This document shows positions 8,831 to 16,894 of a stretch of 64,000 nt of DNA, piece after piece; positions within the stretch are counted from its first letter, which is position 1; each line of letters opens with the position of its first letter. Both the position numbers and the translations under genes were made by a program. The notes beneath the pieces were generated by a model. That model was not told the DNA's origin. It was given only the letters and a program-made list of their open reading frames with translations, and did no database searches. Location: assembly GCA_023150945.1 (NCBI GenBank), contig JAKLJX010000001.1, positions 62,001-126,000 of the forward strand, read 5' to 3'. The stretch comes from a bacterium (GTDB lineage Bacteria > Zhuqueibacterota > Zhuqueibacteria > Zhuqueibacterales > Zhuqueibacteraceae).

Positions 8831-9808
8831 TCAACTCAGCAGCAGGCGAAACTCCTTGAACCAGGTCGCCAGGCTCTCATGGTAGAAATGCGAGGCATAG
8901 CCCGGGCCGTTGTAGAAGCGCGCCAGGGTGTGAAAATCAGCTTCGCTGGGATTTCTTTTGATGACGACTTCGCGGCGCTGCGCCAGAAAGCGCGCCACGA
9001 ACAGGACTTGATCCGCCAGCGGGCTGGTGAACATCGCATGCGCCGAGGCCGCGCCCACCCGCCGGTAGTTCTCTCCCATGATCTGGCCCAGGCCGAAACT
9101 CATCGAGCGGTAACGCAGTTCGACGAAATCCGTCCGCGGCTCCTGCTGGTTGAAACGGGACAAATAATGCTGCTCGAACCGCGGCCGCACCACACCGCCG
9201 GTTTCTTGTTTGATGATCGCGAGCATCCACTCCGGCACAATGGCGAAACCCTGCTCGCTGCGCACGCCCTGAATCGCGGCGTCGACCAGTGTGCCATAGC
9301 GGTTGAGGATTTCCTTGCAGGGCAGAAACTGCGAGCGATGCAGGCCGTTGAGATGAAACAGCGCCTCTTCGAAATCACCGCACATGAGATTCCTGGTTTC
9401 GATCATGCGCAGGGCGGTTTGCAGCATCTTCTCCAGCGTCGCCACCGTCAAGCGCGTGTCCGGAATCGCCACAATGTTCTTGCTCGCCGTCTGCCAGGTG
9501 CAGTCGTAGCACAGCATGCTGCGCCGTAAATTGGAGTTCAAGCTATTTTCGAACTGAAACTGCGCCACCGCGCGATTGGTGCCGCGGCCGAAATCTCCGT
9601 CGATGGCAAAGGCGCCGGTGGAGCTGGTGGAATAGCCCAGGAAGATCAGCAAGCGCTGCACCGCCTTGATGGAAGCCTCGCCCGCGGATTTGCGGGTCAG
9701 CGTCGCATCGCCGGATTCCAGCCGGCGCAGATCGCTTTTCCACTCCGCCGTGCTGCCCTCCGGCAAAGTGAGAATGCGCTCGATGCGCGGATCATTGGTG
9801 ATGTTCAT
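8831..9808 (-). CDS. Peptidoglycan-binding, N-acetylmuramidase-like protein
   Basis: The 325-residue protein starts at the ATG at 9808, with GGAGG nine bases upstream. Residues about 40-95 form a peptidoglycan-binding-1-like repeat (VQRLLIFLGY, then DGDFGRGTNRAVAQFQ). The C-terminal third resembles the muramidase domain of phage endolysins (PF11860/DUF3380 type): PEWMLAIIKQETGG with a candidate catalytic Glu, then FGLGQIMGENYRRVG and ARFYNGPGY. There is no signal peptide, as in many endolysins and injected lysozymes. It leads a unit with a small soluble protein and a membrane coiled-coil protein. The lysozyme-fold call is moderately sure; the exact family needs a profile search. Confidence 0.75.
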   Translation of the reverse strand: MNITNDPRIERILTLPEGSTAEWKSDLRRLESGDATLTRKSAGEASIKAVQRLLIFLGYSTSSTGAFAIDGDFGRGTNRAVAQFQFENSLNSNLRRSMLCYDCTWQTASKNIVAIPDTRLTVATLEKMLQTALRMIETRNLMCGDFEEALFHLNGLHRSQFLPCKEILNRYGTLVDAAIQGVRSEQGFAIVPEWMLAIIKQETGGVVRPRFEQHYLSRFNQQEPRTDFVELRYRSMSFGLGQIMGENYRRVGAASAHAMFTSPLADQVLFVARFLAQRREVVIKRNPSEADFHTLARFYNGPGYASHFYHESLATWFKEFRLLLS

Positions 9809-10247
9809 GACGATTTCCTCCAGAGTGATGGTGAATCCTGCCGTTGAAACCGCAAAGTCCTTCCCCCTGCCAATACGGCGCAGGCTTTCGATTTGCAGAC
9901 CGGCCGCCGGCTGGTGCGAAGTGGCCGGCAAATTAGGGCGGTGATCTCAGCTTGTGCCGCGCGCGGTTTGAGCGATTGCAGTGAGCAATCACCAGTTTCT
10001 TGCTGCTATCTTCGTGTCTTGCCGGCCAGCAACACCCTGGCCGGTCAAGCAGAGCCGAGGCCGCATGGTCCACCGGCAATCTTCGGTGATCGAACTGGTA
10101 TGCCGTTACCTTGCAAAGCAAATCACTATCGCTGTCATCCTGCAAGGATCCTGTGAAGAGTTGAGCACGGTGCCAAGTGCCTCACAAGATTCCTTCCGAA
10201 TGACACTCGCAATCACTTACACAAATCAAAGTAACAAAATGCTGGCT
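9809..10247. other. Intergenic region without a convincing gene
   Basis: The stretch lies upstream of the muramidase-like gene and downstream of the small membrane protein gene. A perfect 8-bp hairpin, CCGGCCAG/CTGGCCGG (10022-10044, 7-nt loop), is present but has no T-run. The short open frames here lack ribosome sites and family-like sequence. Confidence 0.5.
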
Positions 10248-10604
10248 TCACGTGCGCAGCCACACCCAGGCGATGACCACCAAGTTTGTCACGGTGCCGA
10301 CCGGCACATACCAGAGTCCCAGCACGGCCACGACCAGCAAGGCCGAGCGCGCCCAGGGCCTGCGCATCAGCCAGGCCACCAGCACGGCCAGATAGGCAAG
10401 GCCATAGCCAACGAAGATGAGCTTCATTGCCGGCGAGCGCGGCGCGAGACCAACCGCCTGCACGACACTCGCCCACGGCCCGAGCTGACCCGCATGCGGG
10501 CCACTGCCCGGCGTGACATAGTCGCCCACCACCAGCGCGCGCGTGCCATCGCAGACCATCCAGCCCGCGGTGATGATGATCAGAACAGAGATGAACCTGC
10601 GCAT
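10248..10604 (-). CDS. Small integral membrane protein
   Basis: I do not recognise a family. From the ATG at 10604, which is preceded by TTGGGAGGG, the protein has 118 residues and four likely membrane segments: about 3-20 (FISVLIIITAGWMV), 45-68, 72-88 and 92-114. A hydrophilic loop rich in Gly and Pro (VTPGSGPHAGQLGP) separates the first and second. It stands alone, about 440 bp before the next leftward gene. Nothing in its neighbours tells its job; a holin role next to the muramidase is conceivable but unsupported. Confidence 0.65.
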   Translation of the reverse strand: MRRFISVLIIITAGWMVCDGTRALVVGDYVTPGSGPHAGQLGPWASVVQAVGLAPRSPAMKLIFVGYGLAYLAVLVAWLMRRPWARSALLVVAVLGLWYVPVGTVTNLVVIAWVWLRT

Positions 10605-10763
10605 GTGAACCCTCCCAAGTTTGTAGAATGTTGCCGGAAACGGTTCGGGCGCCGCCGGTGAAAAGTCCTCGTATTCAGTCAAGCGGCAGCGGTTGGCGGC
10701 AGCGAAGCACCAGGATATCGGTTTTCCGCCACGGCGTTTTTCTGCTGCAAGCTAGGCATCTGC

Positions 10764-12023
10764 TCAGGCGCCGGCCTCTGCCGTGGCTTCGGCCTCGGAG
10801 GGATGCTGCGGCGTACCCAGTTCTGCAACGTTTTGGTGAATCTTGGCCACCGCGCGCACAATGTCTTCCATGTCCGCTTCGGTGCCGAGCAAAACGCTTT
10901 GCGCCAGCCAGACGGCCTCCTCATTGCAGGCATGCTCACACACCGGCAGATGCAGCCCCGCGTAGTCACGGTCTGCGATCCAGGGATATTCCCGCGGATC
11001 CAGCGCGAACAGCGGCTCGCGATAGAGCGGCGCATAGCCTTTGTAGGCGGGAATGCCCTCGGCCTGCAGCGCCTGCAGGAATTTTTCGCGCGGCAGATGG
11101 TTGAACGCCTCGGCGTCATAACGAAAGATGTACAAATGGCGGGCGTGCCGCGTGACGTGCGGATGAACCAGCAGCGGCCGGATGCCGGGAATTTCGCACA
11201 GCCGCCGATCGAGATAGAGCGCGTTGCGATCGCGCACCCGCATGTCCTGCTCGATGGTGGCAAATTGCGCCTGCAGCACGGCGGCGGACCAGGCGGTCAT
11301 GCGCATGTTGGAGCCGAGCACGCGATGCTCATACCAGGCGCCGTCACGCACGCGGCCGCAATTGTAGTAGGAGAAGCACAAATCCATCAGCTCTTTTGAA
11401 TCCGACACCAGCGCGCCGCCTTCGCCGGCAGTCATGTTCTTGGAAGATTGAAAGGAGAAGGAGCCGACCTCACCGAGCGCGCCGACCCGCCGGCCTTTCC
11501 ACTCCGCGCCGTGCGCCTGCGCCGCGTCTTCGATCACTTGCAAGCCGTGCCGGGCCGCAATCGCAGTGAGGGCGTCGAGATCAGCAGGCTGGCCGGCAAT
11601 ATGCACCGGCATGAGCGCGCGTGTGCGCGGCGTGATCGCCGCCTCGACGAGTTGGGGATCGAGGTTGTAAGTGTCGGGATCGATATCGACAAAAACCGGA
11701 ACGGCATTGGCCATCAACACCGAGGAGGCCGTGGCAATGAAAGTGTAGGGCGGAATGATGACTTCATCGCCCGCTTTGACGCCGCAGGCTTTGAGCGCCA
11801 CCCACAGGCTGGCGGTGCCGTTACACATCGCCAGGGCGTACTTGGCCTGCTGGAATTCCGCAAAGCGTTTTTCGAATTCCGCCACGTGCGGGCTGCGAAT
11901 TCCCCACGCGCCGCTTTCCCACGCCTGGTGCAGCGCGGCTGCATGTTCGGGCCGCAGGAGCGGCCATTTTGGAAACGGTTTGGTTCGGGTCGGCGTGCCG
12001 CCGAGCAGGGCGAGATGAGGCAT
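10764..12023 (-). CDS. DegT/DnrJ/EryC1/StrS family PLP-dependent aminotransferase
   Basis: The 419-residue protein shows the family pattern: GDEVIIPPYTFIATASSV, the PLP-phosphate and ring contacts in VIEDAAQAHGA, and the Schiff-base lysine in FSFQSSKNMTAGEGG. Length is slightly above the usual 370-400. Members transaminate keto-sugars or cyclitols during sugar-nucleotide, LPS and antibiotic synthesis. It follows a Gfo/Idh/MocA dehydrogenase by 57 bp on the same strand, the classic pair that oxidises a hydroxyl and then aminates the ketone. No glycosyltransferases are nearby, so the product is unknown. A weak ribosome site leaves the start less sure. Confidence 0.9.
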   Translation of the reverse strand: MPHLALLGGTPTRTKPFPKWPLLRPEHAAALHQAWESGAWGIRSPHVAEFEKRFAEFQQAKYALAMCNGTASLWVALKACGVKAGDEVIIPPYTFIATASSVLMANAVPVFVDIDPDTYNLDPQLVEAAITPRTRALMPVHIAGQPADLDALTAIAARHGLQVIEDAAQAHGAEWKGRRVGALGEVGSFSFQSSKNMTAGEGGALVSDSKELMDLCFSYYNCGRVRDGAWYEHRVLGSNMRMTAWSAAVLQAQFATIEQDMRVRDRNALYLDRRLCEIPGIRPLLVHPHVTRHARHLYIFRYDAEAFNHLPREKFLQALQAEGIPAYKGYAPLYREPLFALDPREYPWIADRDYAGLHLPVCEHACNEEAVWLAQSVLLGTEADMEDIVRAVAKIHQNVAELGTPQHPSEAEATAEAGA

Positions 12024-12080
12024 AGAGAGAATCAAAGATAAGAGGTGAAGAGGAGATGAACGAGGCGCCGGTTGGCGGCC

Positions 12081-13040
12081 TCATTCTTTGCCGAGTTTGC
12101 GCAGGGCGGTCAGGGCGATGGTCAACGCACTGAGACTGTCTTCCGGCGTTACCAGCAGGGGCGTACCGCGGCGCACGTGATTGAGAAACTGGCTCATCTG
12201 TGCGCGATAGCCGTCCACCGCCGGCACGGCAACCACTTCGCGGCCGCGGCTGCTTTCCACGTGCAACAGGCCGTCATCGGGATCGATCGCGATGCGGCCC
12301 AGCGCGCCTTCGAAGAGCAGCGACCGTTCGTTGCGGTGGTGCAGCCAACTGCCTTCGACTTCCGCGCGCGCGCCGCCTTTGAAATACAAATGCACGATCG
12401 CGTGCTGCCAGCCCTCGGGATCCTTGCTGGGCACGGTTTCCGCCTCCACGCGCGTGGCCTTGCCCAGGCACCACTGCAAAAAGTCGAAATCATGAATCAT
12501 CAAGTCGAGCACGCAGCCGCCGCTCTGCTCGAAATCGTGGAACCATGAGCCGCGTTCTTCGGCAGTCGCGGCGTTCAAGCGGCGACAGGCAACTTTGCGC
12601 AGCGTGCCGATGACACCGGCGCGCAGCAGTTCGCGCGCCCGGGCGTAACGTGGAAAGAACCGCAGCGTGTGGCCAATGTAGAGGCGGCCGGTCGACTGGC
12701 GGGCGGCGGTGAGCATGGCCTGCGCCTGCGATTCGGTGCGCGCCATGGGCTTTTCACAAAAGACGTGCCTGCCCGCAGCGAGCGCGGCGAGGACATGCTC
12801 GTGGTGCAACGCCGTCGGACTGGAGACCAAAACCACATCGAGGCCGGGATGTTTGAGCAGGTCGTGGGTCATCATCGCTTGCCCGCCAAACTCCGCCGCC
12901 GCCTTTTCCGCGTTGTGCCAGTGGCCCGCCGACCACGCCACCATCTCGGTGCCGCCCAGTTCGCGCAATACCTGGGCATGCACGCGCGCGATGCGCCCCG
13001 CTCCGATAAAGCCGAAGCGGAGAGGTTTCGTGTCTGGCAT
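12081..13040 (-). CDS. Gfo/Idh/MocA family NAD(P)-dependent oxidoreductase
   Basis: The 319-residue protein begins with a Rossmann fold (RFGFIGAGRIARVHAQVL) and contains the signature CEKPMARTESQAQAM with the catalytic Lys. The C-terminal half is the alpha/beta substrate domain (GGCVLDLMIHDFDFLQWCLG, with the conserved HDxD). The ATG at 13040 gives a start directly before the Rossmann strand; the open frame further upstream is Arg/Leu-rich and not family-like. It probably oxidises a sugar or inositol hydroxyl that the downstream DegT enzyme then aminates. Confidence 0.92.
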   Translation of the reverse strand: MPDTKPLRFGFIGAGRIARVHAQVLRELGGTEMVAWSAGHWHNAEKAAAEFGGQAMMTHDLLKHPGLDVVLVSSPTALHHEHVLAALAAGRHVFCEKPMARTESQAQAMLTAARQSTGRLYIGHTLRFFPRYARARELLRAGVIGTLRKVACRRLNAATAEERGSWFHDFEQSGGCVLDLMIHDFDFLQWCLGKATRVEAETVPSKDPEGWQHAIVHLYFKGGARAEVEGSWLHHRNERSLLFEGALGRIAIDPDDGLLHVESSRGREVVAVPAVDGYRAQMSQFLNHVRRGTPLLVTPEDSLSALTIALTALRKLGKE

Positions 13041-13457
13041 CGTTGGTGCTGTCAAAAAAACCGGTTCACAGCCACCCCAAAGAGCAAAATCAAATACCGC
13101 CAACAGGATCGTTCGCGTCCGACCGCGATTTCGGAGGGACACCAACGTGACAAGGGTGAGTGAGAAAATTCTCTCCACAACACGAACAAGTTTCAACTCA
13201 AAGAAGATCGCCAACTGAGAGAAGCAACCCAATCGATGGAAGAGATTGGTATCAGTTGGAAATGCTTCTTTGCTTTTGATGCAAAAATTTCACTTTGCCG
13301 GAGCCAGCTTCCCCTCTCCTTGTCAAAAGAGGGGAGTTGCAGGCAATCTTCTGACTCGCTTTCTTCCTGCTCTCAAGAGCGGGAACGGGAGACAGTGAGT
13401 TGCCTGGCCTCAACACATTTGATTCAGCCTTGTCACGCTGATCGCCGCCGCGCGCCC
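13041..13457. other. Intergenic region with small hairpins, no convincing gene
   Basis: The region lies between the 3' end of the aldo/keto reductase gene and the start of the Gfo/Idh gene, both leftward. A 7-bp stem CCCCTCT/AGAGGGG (about 13313-13336) could end the reductase transcript but has no T-run. No clear promoter was found for the Gfo/Idh gene. Confidence 0.45.
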
Positions 13458-14429
13458 TCACACCGACACGAGCGTGAGATTGCGGCGCAGCGCCTTGTAG
13501 GCGCCGCCGGCCTCTTCCTTGACTTCCGTTCTGAGCAGATTGCCAATCACCTCGCGCTCCTGCGGCTCCAGTTCCACGGCGAATCCTGAAAGGCACGCCT
13601 GCAATTGCACCAGCGTGCTGACGCCCACCACCGGGCAGGTGACGGCCGGCGAGGCCCGCAGCCAGGCCAGGGCCACATCACTCATGCTCAAGTTGTTCTG
13701 CCGCGCATAGTCGGAAAGGCGGGCCAGGTCCTCGCTGTATGCCGCCAGCCAACGGCCGATGCGCTCATCGGTGATTGCCCGCGAATCTGCCGGCAGTTCT
13801 TCCGCAGTGGAATAACGGCCGGCCAGCAAACCCATGGCCAGCGGGCGATAAGCCATGACCGCCACACCCAGCGCGTGCGCCATGGGCAACACTTCCACCT
13901 CGGCGCCGCGCTCGATCAAGTTGTAGGGAATCTGCAGGCAGGTTAACGGCAGCCGGCCCTCTTGGGTCGCCACGGCATTCGACATCACGAACATGTAGGC
14001 CGGGTAATTGCAGCATCCCACGCAACGCGCCTTGCCCTGCCGGCTCACCTGATCCAGCGCGCGCATCACTTCTTCCAGATGCATGCCGGGCTTGGGCCAG
14101 TGAATGAGATACAAGTCGAGATAGTTGGTTTGCAGACGGCGCAGGCTCTCTTCGATGCTGGTGACGATCGCCTCTGCATCGAAGCCCTTGTGCACTTTGG
14201 AGGCCAGCACGAATTGGTGGCGCCGGCCCCGCAACAGGCGGCCGAGCATTTCCTCGGTGCGGCCGTCGCAATACATGGCCGCGGTGTCGAGAAAGTTGAC
14301 GCCTTGTTCGAGACCATGGCTGAGAATGCGGTCGGCTTCCGCCTCGCTGCAGCGATCACCGAACATCATCGTGCCGAGGCACATCTCCGATACCTGCATG
14401 CCGGTTTTGCCGAAGGCGACTTGCTTCAT
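13458..14429 (-). CDS. Aldo/keto reductase
   Basis: The 323-residue protein has the full AKR catalytic tetrad: Asp48 and Tyr53 in FLDTAAMYCDG, Lys78 in LASKVHKG and His110 in YLIHWPKP. The NADPH-binding C-terminal region (SPAVTCPVVGVSTLVQLQ) is intact. It resembles the YakC/Tas and Kv-beta-like branch with an (alpha/beta)8 barrel. I chose the ATG at 14429 because GGGAG lies at proper spacing; an ATG 24 bp upstream is possible. The substrate is unknown. It is transcribed alone from its own promoter at 14518-14546. Confidence 0.92.
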   Translation of the reverse strand: MKQVAFGKTGMQVSEMCLGTMMFGDRCSEAEADRILSHGLEQGVNFLDTAAMYCDGRTEEMLGRLLRGRRHQFVLASKVHKGFDAEAIVTSIEESLRRLQTNYLDLYLIHWPKPGMHLEEVMRALDQVSRQGKARCVGCCNYPAYMFVMSNAVATQEGRLPLTCLQIPYNLIERGAEVEVLPMAHALGVAVMAYRPLAMGLLAGRYSTAEELPADSRAITDERIGRWLAAYSEDLARLSDYARQNNLSMSDVALAWLRASPAVTCPVVGVSTLVQLQACLSGFAVELEPQEREVIGNLLRTEVKEEAGGAYKALRRNLTLVSV

Positions 14430-14773
14430 CAAGGCTCCCGCGGTGAGCTCCATAAACGAGAATGCCCCAGCGTGTGGCCGCGGCTGGGGCGTCATGCCCG
14501 GGTTTGATCTGGCCAAAATGATAAAAAGGGCGCGCGAGAATAGCAAGCGCCATTTCGCCGACGCACGCTGCCGGCGCTTTCTCGCCGCCGGCGTGGTTTC
14601 GACTTCCTGCTTGATTTTGTGCGCCACAACCCGCACTATTGCGCAACACGCAACGAGCGCCGGGAGACTGATGGCTCAATGGCATTACCTTTTGAGGGAG
14701 AATCCATTCCGATCCTGGCTGCGCCCAGGTTATGTGATCGTTGGTTTGATTCGAAATAGCATTTGACCTGACC
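14430..14773. other. Divergent intergenic region with leader hairpin
   Basis: The region separates the leftward reductase from the rightward methyltransferase. It holds the reductase promoter and, between promoter and start, a perfect 8-bp hairpin GCCCCAGC/GCTGGGGC (14464-14490, 11-nt loop). I see no clear promoter for the methyltransferase. Confidence 0.5.
14518..14546 (-). promoter_or_regulatory. Sigma-70 type promoter of the aldo/keto reductase gene
   Basis: On the minus strand TTGCTA (14546-14541) and TATCAT (14523-14518) are separated by exactly 17 bp. The start codon is about 80 nt downstream of the expected transcription start. Confidence 0.6.
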
Positions 14774-15718
14774 ATGACCCCACTTACCTCCGCGATCGCG
14801 GCCATGATCGCGCTGCGCCGCCCGTTTTTCGAGGCCTGCACGGCCTTTCGCCTCTGCCATCATGAACTGGGCCAGGGCTTGACCATCGACTACTATGGCG
14901 GCTATCTGTTGTTGATTCATTATGCGGATTTCCCGGAACAAAAACTCGCCGGCCTGGCACTTGCGGTGGCCGAGGGCCTGGCTGACGCAGCGGTGCCGGT
15001 GAAGGCCGCGCTGGCCCGCTTCCGGCCCGACAATCTCTCGCATGCCACGGCGGAGCCGGAGGCCGGCAGCCTTCGCCCCACGTTGTTGTTCGGCTCGGCA
15101 CCGCCGGCACGCTTCGCGATTCGGGAATACGATCTGCAATTCGCCGTGTCGTTTGAAGAAGGCCACAGCACGGGATTGTTTCTCGATATCAAGCAGGCGC
15201 GGCAGGAGCTGAAGCAACTTCTGACGCCGGGCGCGGAGGTGCTGAATTTGTTCTCCTACACCGGCGGTTTTTCGATTGCGGCAGCGCGTGCCGGCGCCGG
15301 CCGCGTCATCGAAGTCGATACCAGCGTCAAGTGGCTGCAGTGGGCGCGGGAGAATCAGGCGCTCAATCAGGTCAGCATGGTGCGCCAGCGCCGGGAGGAG
15401 GCGGTTCGTTTTCTGCGCAAGCAGAAAGACGGATCATTCGATGTGATCATTTGCGATCCGCCGACCTATGCCACGCAAAAGTCCGGCAACCGTTTCACCG
15501 TGGCCAAGGGCTTTGCCGGCATGATGCCGGAGTTTCGCCGTGTTCTGCGCAGAGGCGGCCATTTGCTGGCGTGCACGAACTATCGCGGCATTTCACCGCC
15601 GAAGTTCTTCAGCCTGTTCGCGGCCGCCTTCACCCTGCAGCGGGAGATTGGCATCAGCGCGGACTTCGCGGGAGATGACTATCTCAAAGTCGGCTGGTTT
15701 CAGGTCAAACGTGATTGA
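14774..15718 (+). CDS. Class I SAM-dependent methyltransferase, RlmI/RlmK-like
   Basis: The 314-residue protein contains SAM motif I VLNLFSYTGGFSIAAARAGA, an acidic motif II (VIEVDTS) and the catalytic-loop motif FDVIICDPPTYA, close to the DPP(K/S)FA of RlmI-type rRNA cytosine methyltransferases. The N-terminal PUA domain of RlmI is missing; instead about 110 residues of a different, beta-rich region precede the methyltransferase, as in RlmK-like and YwbD-like short forms. It probably methylates 23S rRNA. Its last 14 bp overlap the 3' end of the convergent DUF523 gene. Confidence 0.85.
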   Translation: MTPLTSAIAAMIALRRPFFEACTAFRLCHHELGQGLTIDYYGGYLLLIHYADFPEQKLAGLALAVAEGLADAAVPVKAALARFRPDNLSHATAEPEAGSLRPTLLFGSAPPARFAIREYDLQFAVSFEEGHSTGLFLDIKQARQELKQLLTPGAEVLNLFSYTGGFSIAAARAGAGRVIEVDTSVKWLQWARENQALNQVSMVRQRREEAVRFLRKQKDGSFDVIICDPPTYATQKSGNRFTVAKGFAGMMPEFRRVLRRGGHLLACTNYRGISPPKFFSLFAAAFTLQREIGISADFAGDDYLKVGWFQVKRD

Positions 15719-16676
15719 GCAGCATCAATTCTTTGGGATGAGGATTGAGATAGATTTGATCCTGCAGGTAGGCGAGATCGAATTTGCGCACGTAATGCCG
15801 GAGCAACGTGAGCGGCACGATGAGCGGCAGCAGCCCGGCATGATAATCGGTGATGGTGGCATGCAGCTCCTGCTTGTCGCGCTCGTCGAGTTGCTTCTTC
15901 AGATAGCTGGTGAGATGCTGCAGCACGTTGGTGTGTTTCTTCGGTGAGGCCGGCCGCCGCAACGCGGCGAAGAAAAGCTCGGTATAGCGGGCCAGCAGTC
16001 CCTTGGGCGTGAGCGCTTTGGCGCCCGCCACCAGGCGCCCAAGCTCGCTCAGGTATTTCGGGCTGTGGGCCATGAGCAAATACTTGTGCTGCGCGTGAAA
16101 CCGCACCAGCGCGCTGACGCGCAGCGGCTGTTGCTGCAACTGCTGCCAGCGGAAGTGGCAAAACACGCGCACGATGAAGTTTTCGCGCAGGCGGGGATCA
16201 CTCAACCGGCCTTCCTCTTCCACGGGCAGAATGGTCATCTTCTCCAGCAATGCGCGCGCAAACAAGCCCACGCCGGTCTTGGTGGGAACATGATTGTCAT
16301 CGTAAACCTTCACCCGCTCCATGCCGCAGGTGGGCGAATCCTTCTTGAGCAGATAACCGTGCAGCCCGAGTTTCTCCAACTGCGCAACTTTGGCGCGGGC
16401 ATAGGCCAGCATGGTTTCGGTGTAATCGCGTTCGGTTTTCGTGGTCACCAGGCGGGGCGCTTCCGGCCGGCCGAGTAGGTGCAGCGCTTCGCGCGGCGCG
16501 CCCAGCCCGATTTCCATCTCCGGGCACACCGGCACCCATTCGAAGAATTGCGCCAGGGTCTTGGTGATGTATTGATCTTTCTTGTGTCCGCCGTCGAAGC
16601 GCACGTTTTCCCCCAACAGGCAGGAACTGATGCCCAGGCGAATCTTTTCAGTGTTGGTTGCGGCTGCGGTACTCAT
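15705..16676 (-). CDS. DUF523-DUF1722 protein (TudS/YbgA-like)
   Basis: The 323-residue protein is a fusion of two known domains. Residues about 10-160 are DUF523, with three conserved cysteines at 19 (GISSCLLG), 51 (VPVCPE) and 117 (DSPTCGME). In TudS, a thiouracil desulfurase of this family, such cysteines bind a [4Fe-4S] cluster. Residues about 190-320 are DUF1722 (YbgA), with FHAQHKYLLMAHSP. The fused form is common in bacteria. A role in thionucleobase desulfuration or tRNA sulfur metabolism is likely but not proven for the fusion. Ends overlap the convergent methyltransferase gene. Confidence 0.9.
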   Translation of the reverse strand: MSTAAATNTEKIRLGISSCLLGENVRFDGGHKKDQYITKTLAQFFEWVPVCPEMEIGLGAPREALHLLGRPEAPRLVTTKTERDYTETMLAYARAKVAQLEKLGLHGYLLKKDSPTCGMERVKVYDDNHVPTKTGVGLFARALLEKMTILPVEEEGRLSDPRLRENFIVRVFCHFRWQQLQQQPLRVSALVRFHAQHKYLLMAHSPKYLSELGRLVAGAKALTPKGLLARYTELFFAALRRPASPKKHTNVLQHLTSYLKKQLDERDKQELHATITDYHAGLLPLIVPLTLLRHYVRKFDLAYLQDQIYLNPHPKELMLLNHV

Positions 16677-16894
16677 GGTCGGCCTCCGGCAAAGATCGAT
16701 GCGGGATGAATTGCGCCGCAAGTAAACAAAAAAATACCAGCGGCGCAAGCGCCGGCGCCGTGAAAATTCCGCAGCGGGTTAAGGCATTTTGGCGAGGCCG
16801 GCAGTCTAATCACCTGCATTTGCCACCACCGGAATGCCGGCGGGGCTTTCACCTTGATCTTCACGCAGTGACTTTAAGGCAAGGAGAGTTTCTC

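Noticed and set aside
10022-10044. CCGGCCAG/CTGGCCGG hairpin as a terminator
   Set aside because: The stem is perfect but has no T-run and lies over 200 bp beyond the nearest gene end, so its role is unclear.
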